Positions 6,774 to 15,213 of a stretch of 19,852 nucleotides of DNA are shown in pieces. Origin of the DNA: Comamonas sp. lk. GTDB taxonomy: Bacteria > Pseudomonadota > Gammaproteobacteria > Burkholderiales > Burkholderiaceae_C. The notes under the pieces were generated by a model. The model was not told the origin of the DNA. It saw only the letters and a list, made by a program, of their open reading frames with translations, and made no database searches. The first letter of the stretch is position 1. Every line of letters starts with the position of its first letter. The stretch covers positions 1 through 19,852 of the forward strand of contig CAMDKE010000009.1 of assembly GCA_945901215.1 (NCBI GenBank), in the 5' to 3' direction. The translations under genes and the position numbers were made by a program.

Positions 6774-9347
6774 TCAGGCGTCCTGCGCAATCTTGGTAGC
6801 GATGTAAGCCATGGCTTCGTCCACCTGGTCCACCAGAATCAGGCACAGCTCACCTGCTTTTAGCTTGTCCATCGCGGTGTCAATGGCCAAAAATTCGCCG
6901 TAAATCTCGCTGCGCTGCGTGGCCTTTGTGGCTTGGGCCAGTCCTTGGCGCAGCAGCGCCATGACCTCGCCGTCCCGGCGTCCACGCTGGCACTGGTCTT
7001 CGAACATGACCACTTCTTCAAAGGCGTCACCCAGAATCTCGGTGATCTGGCGGATGTCCTGGTCGCGCCGGTCGCCCGCACCGCTAATTACCACCGAACG
7101 CCGGGTGGCCGGCATGGTGTTGACAGCGTTGACCAGCGCCAGCATGGCGTCGGGGTTGTGGCCGTAGTCGGCAATCACGGTAGCGCCACGGAACTCGAAC
7201 ACATTAAAGCGGCCTGCGGCGTTGTTTTCGTCGGTCGAAAAACTGGCCAAGCCCTTGCGAATGGTGTCCCAGTCCAGGCCCAGCGCCCAGACCGCCGCCA
7301 CGCTGGCCATCACGTTTTCCACCTGAAAGCCGACCGCGCCGCCCAGCGTCACCGGAATGTCGCTCAGATTGATGAAGTGCTTGGTGGCGCCTTTGGCAGC
7401 TACCAGTTGCTGGTTTTCCACATAGACCACGGAGTGGCCTTGGGCGCGGTGCGTGGCCATCACGGGGTTGAACTTATCGAGTGCAAAAAACGTCACCGCG
7501 CCTTTGCATTTGGTCGCCATTTTGGCCACCACCGGATCAGCTGCGTTGAGCACCGCTGTGCCTTTTTGGGACACGTTTTGCACGATCACGCGCTTGAGCA
7601 CGGCCAACTCGTCTACGGTAGTGATGTAGTTCAGGCCCAGGTGGTCGCCACTGCCCACGTTGGTGACCACGGCCACGTCGCAGTAGTCAAAGGCCAGGCC
7701 TTCGCGCAGCACGCCGCCACGTGCGGTTTCCAGCACGGCGGCGTCCACATCGGGGTGGTGGAGCACGCTTTTGGCGCTTTTGGGGCCGCTGCAGTCGCCG
7801 GTGTCAATGCACTGGCCGCCCACGTACACGCCGTCGGTATTGGTCATGCCCACGCACCAACCCTGCTGCGTCAGCAGGTGTGAGACCAGGCGCACGGTGG
7901 TGGTTTTGCCATTCGTGCCGGTGACGGCGATGATGGGGATGCGTCCGTCTTGCCCGCTTTTGAATAGTTGCGAGATGATGGCCTCGCCTACCGGGCGACC
8001 CTTGCCAAACGAGGGGCTCAGGTGCATGCGCAAGCCCGGCGCGGCGTTGACTTCGACCACGCCGCCGCCTTGTTCCTCAATGGGCCGAAGAATGCTGTCG
8101 CACACCATATCGACGCCGCAAATGTGCAGGCCCACCATGTGGGCGGCCGCCACCGCGCGTGCGGCCACGTCGGGGTGCACGTCGTCGGTGACGTCGGTGG
8201 CCGAGCCGCCGGTCGACAGGTTGGCGTTGTTGCGCAGGTTGACGCGCTGGCCCTTGGCGGGAATGGAGTTAGCGCTAAAGCCCTGGCCAGCCAGGCAGGC
8301 GTGGGCGATGCCGTCAAAGCGAATTTTGGTCAGCGACGTGGCGTGGCCGCTGCCGCGCTTGGGGTCGAGGTTGACCTGGTCGACCAGTTGCGCCACCGTA
8401 TGCACGCCATCGCCCACCACTTTGGGTGGGTCGCGCCGGGCGGCAGCGACCAGCTTGTCACCCACCACCAGCAGGCGAAAGTCGTTGCCCGGCATATAGC
8501 GCTCCACCAGAATGCGGTCGCGAAACTCGGTAGCCACGGCATAGGCGGCGCGCAATTGCGGCTCGGTGGTGATGTTGACTGTGACGCCCTTGCCCTGGTT
8601 GCCGTCCAGCGGTTTGACCACCACCGGTAGGCCAATTTCCAGCGCGGCTTGCCAGGCGTCGTCGGCGTCCTTTACTGCGCGCCCCATGGGCACGGGAACG
8701 CCAGCAGCATGCAGGAGTTTTTTGGTGAGCTCTTTGTCTTGGGCAATGGCTTCGGCAATGGCGCTGGTGGCGTCAATTTCGGCGGCCTGGATGCGGCGTT
8801 GCCGGCTGCCCCAGCCAAAACGCACCATGCTGCCGGCCGTCATGCGGCTATAGGGAATATTGCGCGCCAGCGCGGCGTTGACCACCGATCCGGTGCTGGG
8901 CCCCAGGCGCACGTCTTCGTCGAGTTCGCTCAGCTGCTCCAGGGCTGCTGCGAGGTCAAACGGTGTGTCCTCTAGCGCGGCCACGCACAGGGTTTGGGCC
9001 AGATCGAAAGCCAGGCGGCCTACTTCTTCTTCGCTGTACTCCACCACCACCTGAAAAACGCCTTCTTCCATGGTCGGCTTGGTGCAGCTAAATGTTACCG
9101 GGCAGCCGGCTTGCGCCTGCAAGCCCAGTGCGGCGAGTTCCAGCACGCGCGCCATGGACACGGTGTCTTCGCTGCCGGTGGTCTGAAACGGGCTGACCTC
9201 GGGAAAGCGCGCGCGCAGGCGCGTCTCAAAACCGCTGAGCTGCCCGACATCGCGCTCCGGTGCGCTGCACGAGACAACGACTTGGATAGCGGTGTGGTGA
9301 CTCCACAGATTGGGGCCGCGCAAGGCGCGAAGGCGGGTAACTTCCAT
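6774..9347 (-). CDS. cphA: Cyanophycin synthetase, full-length
   Basis: This 857-residue protein has the three-part CphA architecture. An N-terminal domain starts MEVTRLRALRGPNLWSHHTA (about 1-160). An ATP-grasp domain follows (about 200-460, with PLDGNQGKGV near 245-255 and VEVNAAPGLRMH). A Mur-ligase-like domain has an intact P-loop, GTNGKTTT (K481), and a complete C-terminal part (GRFNVFEFRGATVIADYGHNPDA). CphA builds multi-L-arginyl-poly-L-aspartate without a ribosome: the ATP-grasp domain adds Asp to the backbone and the Mur-like domain adds Arg to its side chain. It is the second gene after cphA', with a 14-nt gap that implies an operon. No clear Shine-Dalgarno precedes the ATG. All motifs needed for activity seem present. 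Confidence 0.95.
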   Translation of the reverse strand: MEVTRLRALRGPNLWSHHTAIQVVVSCSAPERDVGQLSGFETRLRARFPEVSPFQTTGSEDTVSMARVLELAALGLQAQAGCPVTFSCTKPTMEEGVFQVVVEYSEEEVGRLAFDLAQTLCVAALEDTPFDLAAALEQLSELDEDVRLGPSTGSVVNAALARNIPYSRMTAGSMVRFGWGSRQRRIQAAEIDATSAIAEAIAQDKELTKKLLHAAGVPVPMGRAVKDADDAWQAALEIGLPVVVKPLDGNQGKGVTVNITTEPQLRAAYAVATEFRDRILVERYMPGNDFRLLVVGDKLVAAARRDPPKVVGDGVHTVAQLVDQVNLDPKRGSGHATSLTKIRFDGIAHACLAGQGFSANSIPAKGQRVNLRNNANLSTGGSATDVTDDVHPDVAARAVAAAHMVGLHICGVDMVCDSILRPIEEQGGGVVEVNAAPGLRMHLSPSFGKGRPVGEAIISQLFKSGQDGRIPIIAVTGTNGKTTTVRLVSHLLTQQGWCVGMTNTDGVYVGGQCIDTGDCSGPKSAKSVLHHPDVDAAVLETARGGVLREGLAFDYCDVAVVTNVGSGDHLGLNYITTVDELAVLKRVIVQNVSQKGTAVLNAADPVVAKMATKCKGAVTFFALDKFNPVMATHRAQGHSVVYVENQQLVAAKGATKHFINLSDIPVTLGGAVGFQVENVMASVAAVWALGLDWDTIRKGLASFSTDENNAAGRFNVFEFRGATVIADYGHNPDAMLALVNAVNTMPATRRSVVISGAGDRRDQDIRQITEILGDAFEEVVMFEDQCQRGRRDGEVMALLRQGLAQATKATQRSEIYGEFLAIDTAMDKLKAGELCLILVDQVDEAMAYIATKIAQDA

Positions 9348-9361
9348 GGGGTGTCGTTTGT

Positions 9362-11539
9362 TCAGTAGGGCGTTTTTTGGGGGCTGGATTCGAAGGTGCG
9401 CAGACCCGCGCCGATCAGCTCTGGGGCGATATGCAGTGCCCAGGCAGCTGCTACGGCAGCCATCACCATCTCGGGTTGTGCTGCCTTACTGGGCTTGAGG
9501 CTGGCGAGTTTGAGCAGCGATGTTTCGCTCTCGCCACTGGCCAAAACAATGGTGCCGTCGCGCAGATAGACCGTGCGTTCGCCCGCAGCGCGGTGCTGCG
9601 CCAATGTAGGGTGCTCGGGCGACTGGCCATAAAAAATCACTTTCCCGTCGCACAGCGCGGCGAGTTCGAGCGACTGGGGGTCTGCGGCGTTTAACACCGC
9701 TGTCCCGCTGGGCAAGACCACATCGACTTGCGTGCGCGCCACCTTATAGGTTTGCTCGGCGTCCAAGATGTCAAAGTCAGCCAGCGCGGGCAGCCAGGTG
9801 ACGTCGGTCACCACGCCCACATCGCATTTGTCGTAGGCCAAGCCCTGGCCCAGGATGGTGACGCTCGGGTTCTCAAACACTGCCGCCTGCACCGATCGGT
9901 TGATCAAAATGCGCTGTCCGGCGTCCCAACTTGTGCTGTCACGCGCGTCGACACGCCGACTGTCTAGGTACAGGCCTTCGCTGCAAGCCAGGCCCACGTG
10001 CTTGCCGCTGATGTGCACCAGCCAGGCCACCAGGCGCGCAATACGGCCGGTGTTGTGCGTGCCGGTAATGCCCACCACGGGAATGCGCCCGTCTACCTTG
10101 GGTGCAAACAAGTGGTCCATGATGGCCTTGCCCACCGGCTGGCCCGGGCCGTTGGCTGGTTTGATATGCGACAACAGCCCCGGACTGGCGTTGACTTCAA
10201 TCACCGCTGCGCGCTGGCTGTGCAGGGGCAGGGCGCAGTCTTGCAGCACCATGTCGACACCGGCAATGTCCAGGCCCACCACGCGCGCGGCCAAGGCAGC
10301 GGCGGCAGCCACGCTGGGGTGCACTAGCGCGGTCACGTCCAGTGCCACATTGCCGTTGCGCTGAATCAGCACGCGCTGGCCCAGGGCTGGCACCGATTGG
10401 GCGTTTAGCCCCACGAGCTCGAGTTCCAGAAGGATCTCTTCGCTTTCACTAGGTTTCACCACATTGAGCGGGGAATCCTCGCCCCGGCCACGCCGTGGAT
10501 CGCAGTTGATTTGCAACTCGGCCAGTTGGTCGATGGTGTGCACGCCGTCGCCTTCGGCGTGCAAGCTGTCTCCGCACGCCGCCGCCACCACTTTTTTGCC
10601 CACCACCAGCAGGCGGTGCTCTTTGCCGGGAATGTACTTCTCCACAATGACCGCACTGCCGCCGCCCTGGCGGTGCGCCAGATGGTAGGCCGCTTCCACT
10701 CCAGCTTGGTGTGTCAGGTCCAGCGACACTCCGCGCCCGTGGTTGCCGTCGAGGGGCTTAACTGCCACCGGCAGGCCCACGCTTTGGGCTGCTGCCCAAG
10801 CGGCTTCGGCGCTCTTGACCAACTCGCCCTCGGGCACTGGCACGCCGCAAGCCTGCAAGAGTGACTTGGTCAGGTCTTTGTCGCTGGCGATTTCTTCGGC
10901 GATGGCCGAAGTCTGATCGGTCTCGGCCGTCCAGATGCGGCGCTGGGCGATGCCGTAGCCCAGCTGCACCAGGTTGCCTTCGGTCAGGCGGATGTGCGGT
11001 ATGCGCCGCGCGGTGGCCGCATCCACAATGTGCGCCGTGCTTGGGCCCAGGCACAGCGAGTCCACCATGTCGCTGAGTTCGGCCACGCGGGCCGACAGGT
11101 CAAAAGTCTGGTCGTTGATGGCAGCCACCAGCAGGTCGCGCCCCGCGTGCAGGGCCGCGCGGCCCACGTCTTCCTGGCGGCTGCGAAAAGCCACCTTGTA
11201 AATGCCGCGCTGCGATGTTTGGCGCGCTTTGCCAAAGCCGGTGCGCATACCCGCAAGGTTTTGCAGCTCCAGGCTCACGTGCTCCAAAATGTGCGCCGCC
11301 CAGGTGCCTTCGCGCAGCCGCTCTAGAAAGCCGCCGCGCACGCCCGGGCTGCATTCGTGCTCTATCAAGCCCGGCAGCCATCCGCTCAGGCGTTCGTAAA
11401 AACCGGGCAATGTGTTGGAGGGGAAGTCTTCCAGCTCGCCGATATCGACCCAGGCTTCGATCACGGGTCGGTAGGTCCAGATATTGGGGCCGCGCAGGTA
11501 ATTCACCCGCAAAATTTCTATTTTTTTCTGGCTCGTCAT
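9362..11539 (-). CDS. cphA': Truncated cyanophycin synthetase paralogue CphA'
   Basis: This paralogue is 725 residues from the chosen ATG, which is preferred because the family typically starts close to the KKIEILRVNYLRGPN segment; in-frame ATGs at 11578 and 11641 are alternatives and none has a clear ribosome binding site. The N-terminal and ATP-grasp domains look intact (PLDGNHGRGV near 260-270, VIEVNASPGLLSH). In the Mur-ligase-like domain the P-loop reads GTHNTGR (493-499) instead of GTNGKTT, losing the ATP-binding lysine. The protein stops at FESSPQKTPY, about where full CphA continues into its C-terminal Mur subdomain. It should therefore be unable to ligate arginine by the usual route. 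Family precedent (CphA2-type enzymes) suggests a single-active-site polymerase of beta-Asp-Arg dipeptides, or an accessory subunit for CphA. It is divergent from the ABC transporter. Confidence 0.9.
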   Translation of the reverse strand: MTSQKKIEILRVNYLRGPNIWTYRPVIEAWVDIGELEDFPSNTLPGFYERLSGWLPGLIEHECSPGVRGGFLERLREGTWAAHILEHVSLELQNLAGMRTGFGKARQTSQRGIYKVAFRSRQEDVGRAALHAGRDLLVAAINDQTFDLSARVAELSDMVDSLCLGPSTAHIVDAATARRIPHIRLTEGNLVQLGYGIAQRRIWTAETDQTSAIAEEIASDKDLTKSLLQACGVPVPEGELVKSAEAAWAAAQSVGLPVAVKPLDGNHGRGVSLDLTHQAGVEAAYHLAHRQGGGSAVIVEKYIPGKEHRLLVVGKKVVAAACGDSLHAEGDGVHTIDQLAELQINCDPRRGRGEDSPLNVVKPSESEEILLELELVGLNAQSVPALGQRVLIQRNGNVALDVTALVHPSVAAAAALAARVVGLDIAGVDMVLQDCALPLHSQRAAVIEVNASPGLLSHIKPANGPGQPVGKAIMDHLFAPKVDGRIPVVGITGTHNTGRIARLVAWLVHISGKHVGLACSEGLYLDSRRVDARDSTSWDAGQRILINRSVQAAVFENPSVTILGQGLAYDKCDVGVVTDVTWLPALADFDILDAEQTYKVARTQVDVVLPSGTAVLNAADPQSLELAALCDGKVIFYGQSPEHPTLAQHRAAGERTVYLRDGTIVLASGESETSLLKLASLKPSKAAQPEMVMAAVAAAWALHIAPELIGAGLRTFESSPQKTPY

Positions 11540-11724
11540 GTCATGGGGCGGACGCTGCGGTCCACCGGTGGGGTTCATGGTGCGTTGAGCATTCTCGCTC
11601 AAGGCTGCGCTGGGACTGTGTGGGGCGCCGCTCTCAGGCATAGTGGGGGTTTGGCGTGTGAGGCACGCCCCGCCGGCGCGCCCTTGAAGCCGATCGGTTT
11701 TAAACAAAAGAATGATTCACTTCA
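11540..11724. promoter_or_regulatory. Divergent control region of the cyanophycin locus
   Basis: This 185-nt gap separates cphA'-cphA (minus) from the ABC transporter-DUF1854 pair (plus) and must hold both promoters, unless cphA' starts further upstream at 11578 or 11641. On the plus strand TTGAAG near 11684 is a weak -35 candidate, but no good -10 follows. I see no clear operator. Confidence 0.35.
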
Positions 11725-13992
11725 ATGACCCAAGACGTACCTGTTGCCGCACCTGCGGCGGGTGATATTCCAGCCCTGTGGTTATCGGCCAGCTTGCCGC
11801 ACATTGCTTCTGATGAGAACGTCTTTGCCTGCCTGGAGGTTGACCTCGACGCGCGCCTGCACTTCGCGCCGGGCCTGGTGTTGGCTACCAACCGGCGTTT
11901 GCTCAGTCTGACGCAAGACGGCAGGGTGCCACTGGAATGGCCTTACCGCGCCGACCTGACGCTGGCCCACCACGACCACGCCGGCGTGGGCCACTTGGAG
12001 CTGCTGGACGCCCGCGGTTTGCTGCACCGCTGGCGCTTTACCCTGGGCCAGAACCTGCAGGCCCTTCGCCTGGTCGACCAGTTCATGGCGCAGCAAGGCA
12101 GTGCACTCAGCGGCCAGCCGGTGGCGCCGCTGCTGCAGGCGGTATGCCCCAGCTGCAAAGCGCCGCTGGAGCCCGACCAGGAGGAATGTCCGGTCTGCAC
12201 CAAAGTAGTCCACACCCCGCCGTCGACCTGGACGCTGCTGCGCCTATGGCGCTTTGCGCGGCCCTACCGGGGTCAGTTACTGCTGGGCTTTGTGCTCATG
12301 CTGCTGGGCACGGCGGCCAGCCAGGTGCCGCCTTACCTGACGATTCCGCTGGTCGACGAAGTGCTGATCCCGTTTCAGAACGGCCAGCAAATTCCGTCGT
12401 CCACCGTACTTTGGTATCTGTCGGGACTGCTGGGGTCAGGAATATTGGCCTGGGTCTTGAGTTGGGCCAAGACCTACATCTTGGCGCTGGCGTCTGAACG
12501 CATTGCCGCTGACCTGCGCACCACGACCTACGAGCATTTGTTGCGCTTGTCGTTGGAATACTTTGGCGGCAAGCGCACTGGTGACTTGCTCTCGCGCGTG
12601 GGCAGCGAGAGCGACCGCATTGCGGTCTATTTGTCCCTGCACCTGACCGACTTTGCCAGTGACGTGGTGATGATCGTCATGACCGCCGTTATCCTTTTTT
12701 CGATGAACCCGTATCTGGCGCTGATCACGCTGGTCCCGCTGCCCTTTATTGGCTGGATGATCCACTTTGTGCGCTATCGCCTGCGCACCGGCTTTGAGAA
12801 GATTGACCGCGTGTGGGGCCAAGTCACCAACGTTCTGGCCGACACCATTCCCGGTATCCGCGTGGTCAAGGCCTTTGCGCAAGAGCAGCGCGAGGCCAAG
12901 CGCTTTCGTGATGCCAACCGGCACAACCTGCTGGTCAACGACCGCATCAACAAAATCTGGTCGCTGTTTTCACCGAGTGTCTCGCTGCTGACCGAAATGG
13001 GCCTGCTGGTGGTTTGGGGCTTTGGCATCTGGCAGGTGTCTAAGGGCGAAATCACGGTGGGTATGTTGCTGGCGGCTATTGCCTATATCGGGCGCTTTTA
13101 CGGGCGGCTTGATTCCATGAGCCGCATCGTGTCCGTCACGCAAAAGTCGGCTTCGGCGGCCAAGCGCATTTTTGACATTCTGGACCATGTATCCAGCGTG
13201 CCCGAGCCGCAAAACCCAATGCACGTGGACCGGGTGCAAGGCCGCATTGAGCTGCGCGAGGTGGGATTTCGCTACGGTAACCGGGCAGTGAACCGGGGCA
13301 TCAATCTGCAAATCGCGCCCGGCGAGATGATTGGCCTGGTCGGCCACAGCGGCTCGGGCAAGAGCACGCTGGTCAACCTGATTTGCCGCTTTTACGACGT
13401 GTCCGAGGGCGCCATATTGGTCGACGGCGTGGACATCCGCTCCTACGCCATTGCCGACTTCCGGCGCAATATCGGCCTGGTGTTGCAAGAGCCCTACTTA
13501 TTCTTTGGCACCATCGCCGAAAACATTGCTTACGGCAAGCCCGAGGCCACGCGCAGCGACATCGTGGCCGCCGCGCGCGCCGCGCATGCGCACGAGTTCA
13601 TCCTGCGCCTGCCCCAGGGCTACGACTCCATGGTGGGTGAACGTGGCCAGGGCCTCTCGGGCGGCGAGCGCCAGCGCATCTCGATTGCGCGCGCGCTCTT
13701 GATCGACCCGCGCATCCTGATCCTGGACGAAGCCACCAGTTCGGTGGACTCGGAGACCGAAAAAGAAATCCAAAAAGCGCTAGAGAATCTGGTGCAAGGC
13801 CGCACCACCATCGCCATCGCCCACCGCCTGTCCACCCTGCACCGCGCCGACCGCCTGGTGGTGCTGGACCGGGGTCGCGTGGTGGAAGAGGGCACGCACG
13901 ACGCGCTCATGGCCCAAGAGGGCGCGTACTTCAACCTGTACCAAGCCCAGGCGCGCAATACCGAGCCAGTCTTGGCCTCCGAAGGCAGCTAA
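11725..13992 (+). CDS. Cyanophycin-associated ABC exporter with zinc ribbon
   Basis: This 755-residue protein has three parts. Residues 1-130 are a soluble domain rich in beta-strand-like segments (VLATNRRLLSL, VGHLELLDARGLLHRWRFT). A four-cysteine zinc ribbon follows (C141, C144, C155, C158, as CPxC-X10-CPxC). The rest is a full ABC-B-type half exporter: an ABC membrane domain at about 170-460, then a nucleotide-binding domain with Walker A GHSGSGKST (540-548), signature LSGGE (644-648), Walker B ILILDEATS (D668, E669) and an IAHRLS switch. It probably works as a homodimer in the inner membrane. Its place divergent from cphA'-cphA and 2 nt before the DUF1854 gene matches the arrangement called cyanophycin metabolism-associated ABC transporter. 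Substrate and direction are unknown. No strong Shine-Dalgarno is visible; an ATG at 11712 is in another frame. Confidence 0.92.
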   Translation: MTQDVPVAAPAAGDIPALWLSASLPHIASDENVFACLEVDLDARLHFAPGLVLATNRRLLSLTQDGRVPLEWPYRADLTLAHHDHAGVGHLELLDARGLLHRWRFTLGQNLQALRLVDQFMAQQGSALSGQPVAPLLQAVCPSCKAPLEPDQEECPVCTKVVHTPPSTWTLLRLWRFARPYRGQLLLGFVLMLLGTAASQVPPYLTIPLVDEVLIPFQNGQQIPSSTVLWYLSGLLGSGILAWVLSWAKTYILALASERIAADLRTTTYEHLLRLSLEYFGGKRTGDLLSRVGSESDRIAVYLSLHLTDFASDVVMIVMTAVILFSMNPYLALITLVPLPFIGWMIHFVRYRLRTGFEKIDRVWGQVTNVLADTIPGIRVVKAFAQEQREAKRFRDANRHNLLVNDRINKIWSLFSPSVSLLTEMGLLVVWGFGIWQVSKGEITVGMLLAAIAYIGRFYGRLDSMSRIVSVTQKSASAAKRIFDILDHVSSVPEPQNPMHVDRVQGRIELREVGFRYGNRAVNRGINLQIAPGEMIGLVGHSGSGKSTLVNLICRFYDVSEGAILVDGVDIRSYAIADFRRNIGLVLQEPYLFFGTIAENIAYGKPEATRSDIVAAARAAHAHEFILRLPQGYDSMVGERGQGLSGGERQRISIARALLIDPRILILDEATSSVDSETEKEIQKALENLVQGRTTIAIAHRLSTLHRADRLVVLDRGRVVEEGTHDALMAQEGAYFNLYQAQARNTEPVLASEGS

Positions 13993-13994
13993 GC

Positions 13995-14513
13995 ATGAAC
14001 CACGCCCCTGTTCCAAGTTCCACCTTAGCCATCACGCCCGCCGTGGCCAACCCCTTTCTTTTGGAGCGCACGCCCTTTGGCAAGTTGCTGCTTACCAACG
14101 CGCAGGGCCAGCGCTTTGAGGCCGTGGTGCCGGTGCGCGCATTCCCCATCCAGGCGCCCGAAGAAGGCATTTCGGTGTTGGACACCGAAGGCCATGAAGT
14201 GGCCTGGGTGCCCAACCTGGCCGACTTGCCCCAGCCCACCCAAGACCTGCTGCGCCAAGCGCTGGCCTTGCGCGAATTTATGCCCGTGATTGGGCGCATC
14301 GTGTCGGTCAGCGGCTTTTCCACGCCCTGCACCTGGGCCGTGGAGACGGACCGGGGCGCCTGCGAATTTGTGCTGCGCGGCGACGAAGACATTCGCCGCG
14401 TGGGCGCCGAGCACAGCCTCTTGATTGCCGACGCCCACGGCATCCACTACCTGGTGCGCGACCAGTTGGCGCTGGACGCGCACAGCAAGAAGATACTGGA
14501 CCGTTTTTTATAG
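13995..14513 (+). CDS. DUF1854 protein associated with cyanophycin genes
   Basis: This 172-residue protein belongs to the DUF1854 family, recognised from PVRAFPIQAPEEGISVLDTEGHEVAWVPNLADLP in its middle (given in two halves: PVRAFPIQAPEEGIS, then VLDTEGHEVAWVPNLADLP) and the C-terminal SLLIADAHGIHYLVRD...LDAHSKKILDRFL. The molecular function is unknown. It begins 2 nt after the ABC transporter stop, so the two are almost certainly translated together, and the family repeatedly accompanies this transporter in cyanophycin loci. No signal peptide or membrane segment is evident, so a cytoplasmic partner or regulator of the transporter is a reasonable guess. Its stop codon lies inside a short inverted repeat shared with the convergent Mpo1-like gene. 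Confidence 0.85.
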   Translation: MNHAPVPSSTLAITPAVANPFLLERTPFGKLLLTNAQGQRFEAVVPVRAFPIQAPEEGISVLDTEGHEVAWVPNLADLPQPTQDLLRQALALREFMPVIGRIVSVSGFSTPCTWAVETDRGACEFVLRGDEDIRRVGAEHSLLIADAHGIHYLVRDQLALDAHSKKILDRFL

Positions 14514-14528
14514 GGCGTCCAGGCCCTA
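14511..14528. terminator. Inverted repeat between convergent genes
   Basis: TAGGGC (14511-14516) and GCCCTA (14523-14528) form a perfect 6-bp stem with a 6-nt loop. It contains the stop codons of both the DUF1854 gene and the convergent Mpo1-like gene. A T-run precedes it and an A-run follows on the plus strand, which lengthens the stem but does not give a classic downstream U-tract. It may be a bidirectional transcript end. Confidence 0.35.
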
Positions 14529-14837
14529 AAACTTCAGCTTGCCCGTGAGCATGTCAAACCACATGCGCCAGTCGCCCATCAGGCTAAACAGCGGGTATTG
14601 GAAGGTGGCGGGCTTGTTATGCTCAAAAAAGAAGTGCCCCACCCAGGCAAACGCGTAGCCCTGCACCAGCGCCACCAGTACGAGCCAGCCCATTTGCTCC
14701 GTGAGCGCCGATGTGAGCAGCACGGCCGCAATGGTGGTGCCCACAAAGTGCAGCCGCCGTGACACCGGGTGCGCATGCTCGCCTAGGTAAAAGGGATAAA
14801 AGTCGGCAAAGCGGGTGAAGCGCTCTTCGGTGTCCAT
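14526..14837 (-). CDS. Mpo1-like (DUF962) small membrane protein
   Basis: This 103-residue protein starts MDTEERFTRFADFYPFYLGE. The start at 14837 is chosen because CGGAG lies about 7 nt upstream and homology begins there, although the frame is open further up. The conserved histidine segments of DUF962/Mpo1-like proteins are visible: HAHPVSRRLHFVGT (H23, H30) and GHFFFEHNKPATF (H68, H73). Two hydrophobic stretches (about 32-46 and 51-66) suggest membrane insertion. The yeast homologue Mpo1 is an iron-dependent dioxygenase of 2-hydroxy fatty acids; the bacterial role is not established. It lies 52 nt downstream of ccdB on the same strand, perhaps with read-through. Confidence 0.85.
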   Translation of the reverse strand: MDTEERFTRFADFYPFYLGEHAHPVSRRLHFVGTTIAAVLLTSALTEQMGWLVLVALVQGYAFAWVGHFFFEHNKPATFQYPLFSLMGDWRMWFDMLTGKLKF

Positions 14838-14889
14838 GCGGGGCTCCGGTGGAATTGGGATAGTGACGATGGTAGCGCGCCAGGCCAGC

Positions 14890-15213
14890 CTAGTTCCAAG
14901 CCCGCGTAAACACCTCATCTAGCGCATCGGTAATGGATTGGCCGTGTTCAGCCAACGAGCCGACGTGTTCACCCAACTGGTCCAGCGCCACGGACACCAT
15001 GTCCAGCGGATGCAAAACCACCACAGCGCCTTCCACGGTAAAGCGTGGGTTCAGGCGCGTCCCCGATATTTCTGAGCCAAGTGCGCTTTGCCGAACCAGC
15101 GGCACGACCACGCGGCGGCGGTAGCCATTAAACAGCGCGGACTGGACGACCACCACAAAAGGAACCGTGTCCTTGCGCAGCCCTTTGTTGCGATGCAGGT
15201 CAAACTGCGCCAT
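14890..15213 (-). CDS. ccdB: CcdB-family toxin
   Basis: This 107-residue protein matches the CcdB family: MAQFDLHRNKG, then VPFVVVVQSALFNGYRRRVVVPLV, NPRFTVEGAVVVLHPLDMVSV and LGEHVGSLAEHGQSITDALD follow the same order as plasmid F CcdB (given here as separate short segments). CcdB poisons DNA gyrase through its C-terminus. F CcdB ends WGI, while this one ends RAWN, so potency cannot be assumed. The start ATG overlaps the ccdA stop by one base (TGATG), which supports the start and indicates coupled translation. The frame is open further upstream inside ccdA, but that is ccdA-coding sequence. Its position in a chromosomal region suggests a stabilising or remnant toxin-antitoxin module. Confidence 0.9.
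   Translation of the reverse strand: MAQFDLHRNKGLRKDTVPFVVVVQSALFNGYRRRVVVPLVRQSALGSEISGTRLNPRFTVEGAVVVLHPLDMVSVALDQLGEHVGSLAEHGQSITDALDEVFTRAWN

Noticed and set aside
6933..8630. Plus-strand frames of 316, 242 and 220 codons opposite cphA
   Set aside because: They are His/Ala/Val-rich translations complementary to a conserved cphA frame; not genes.
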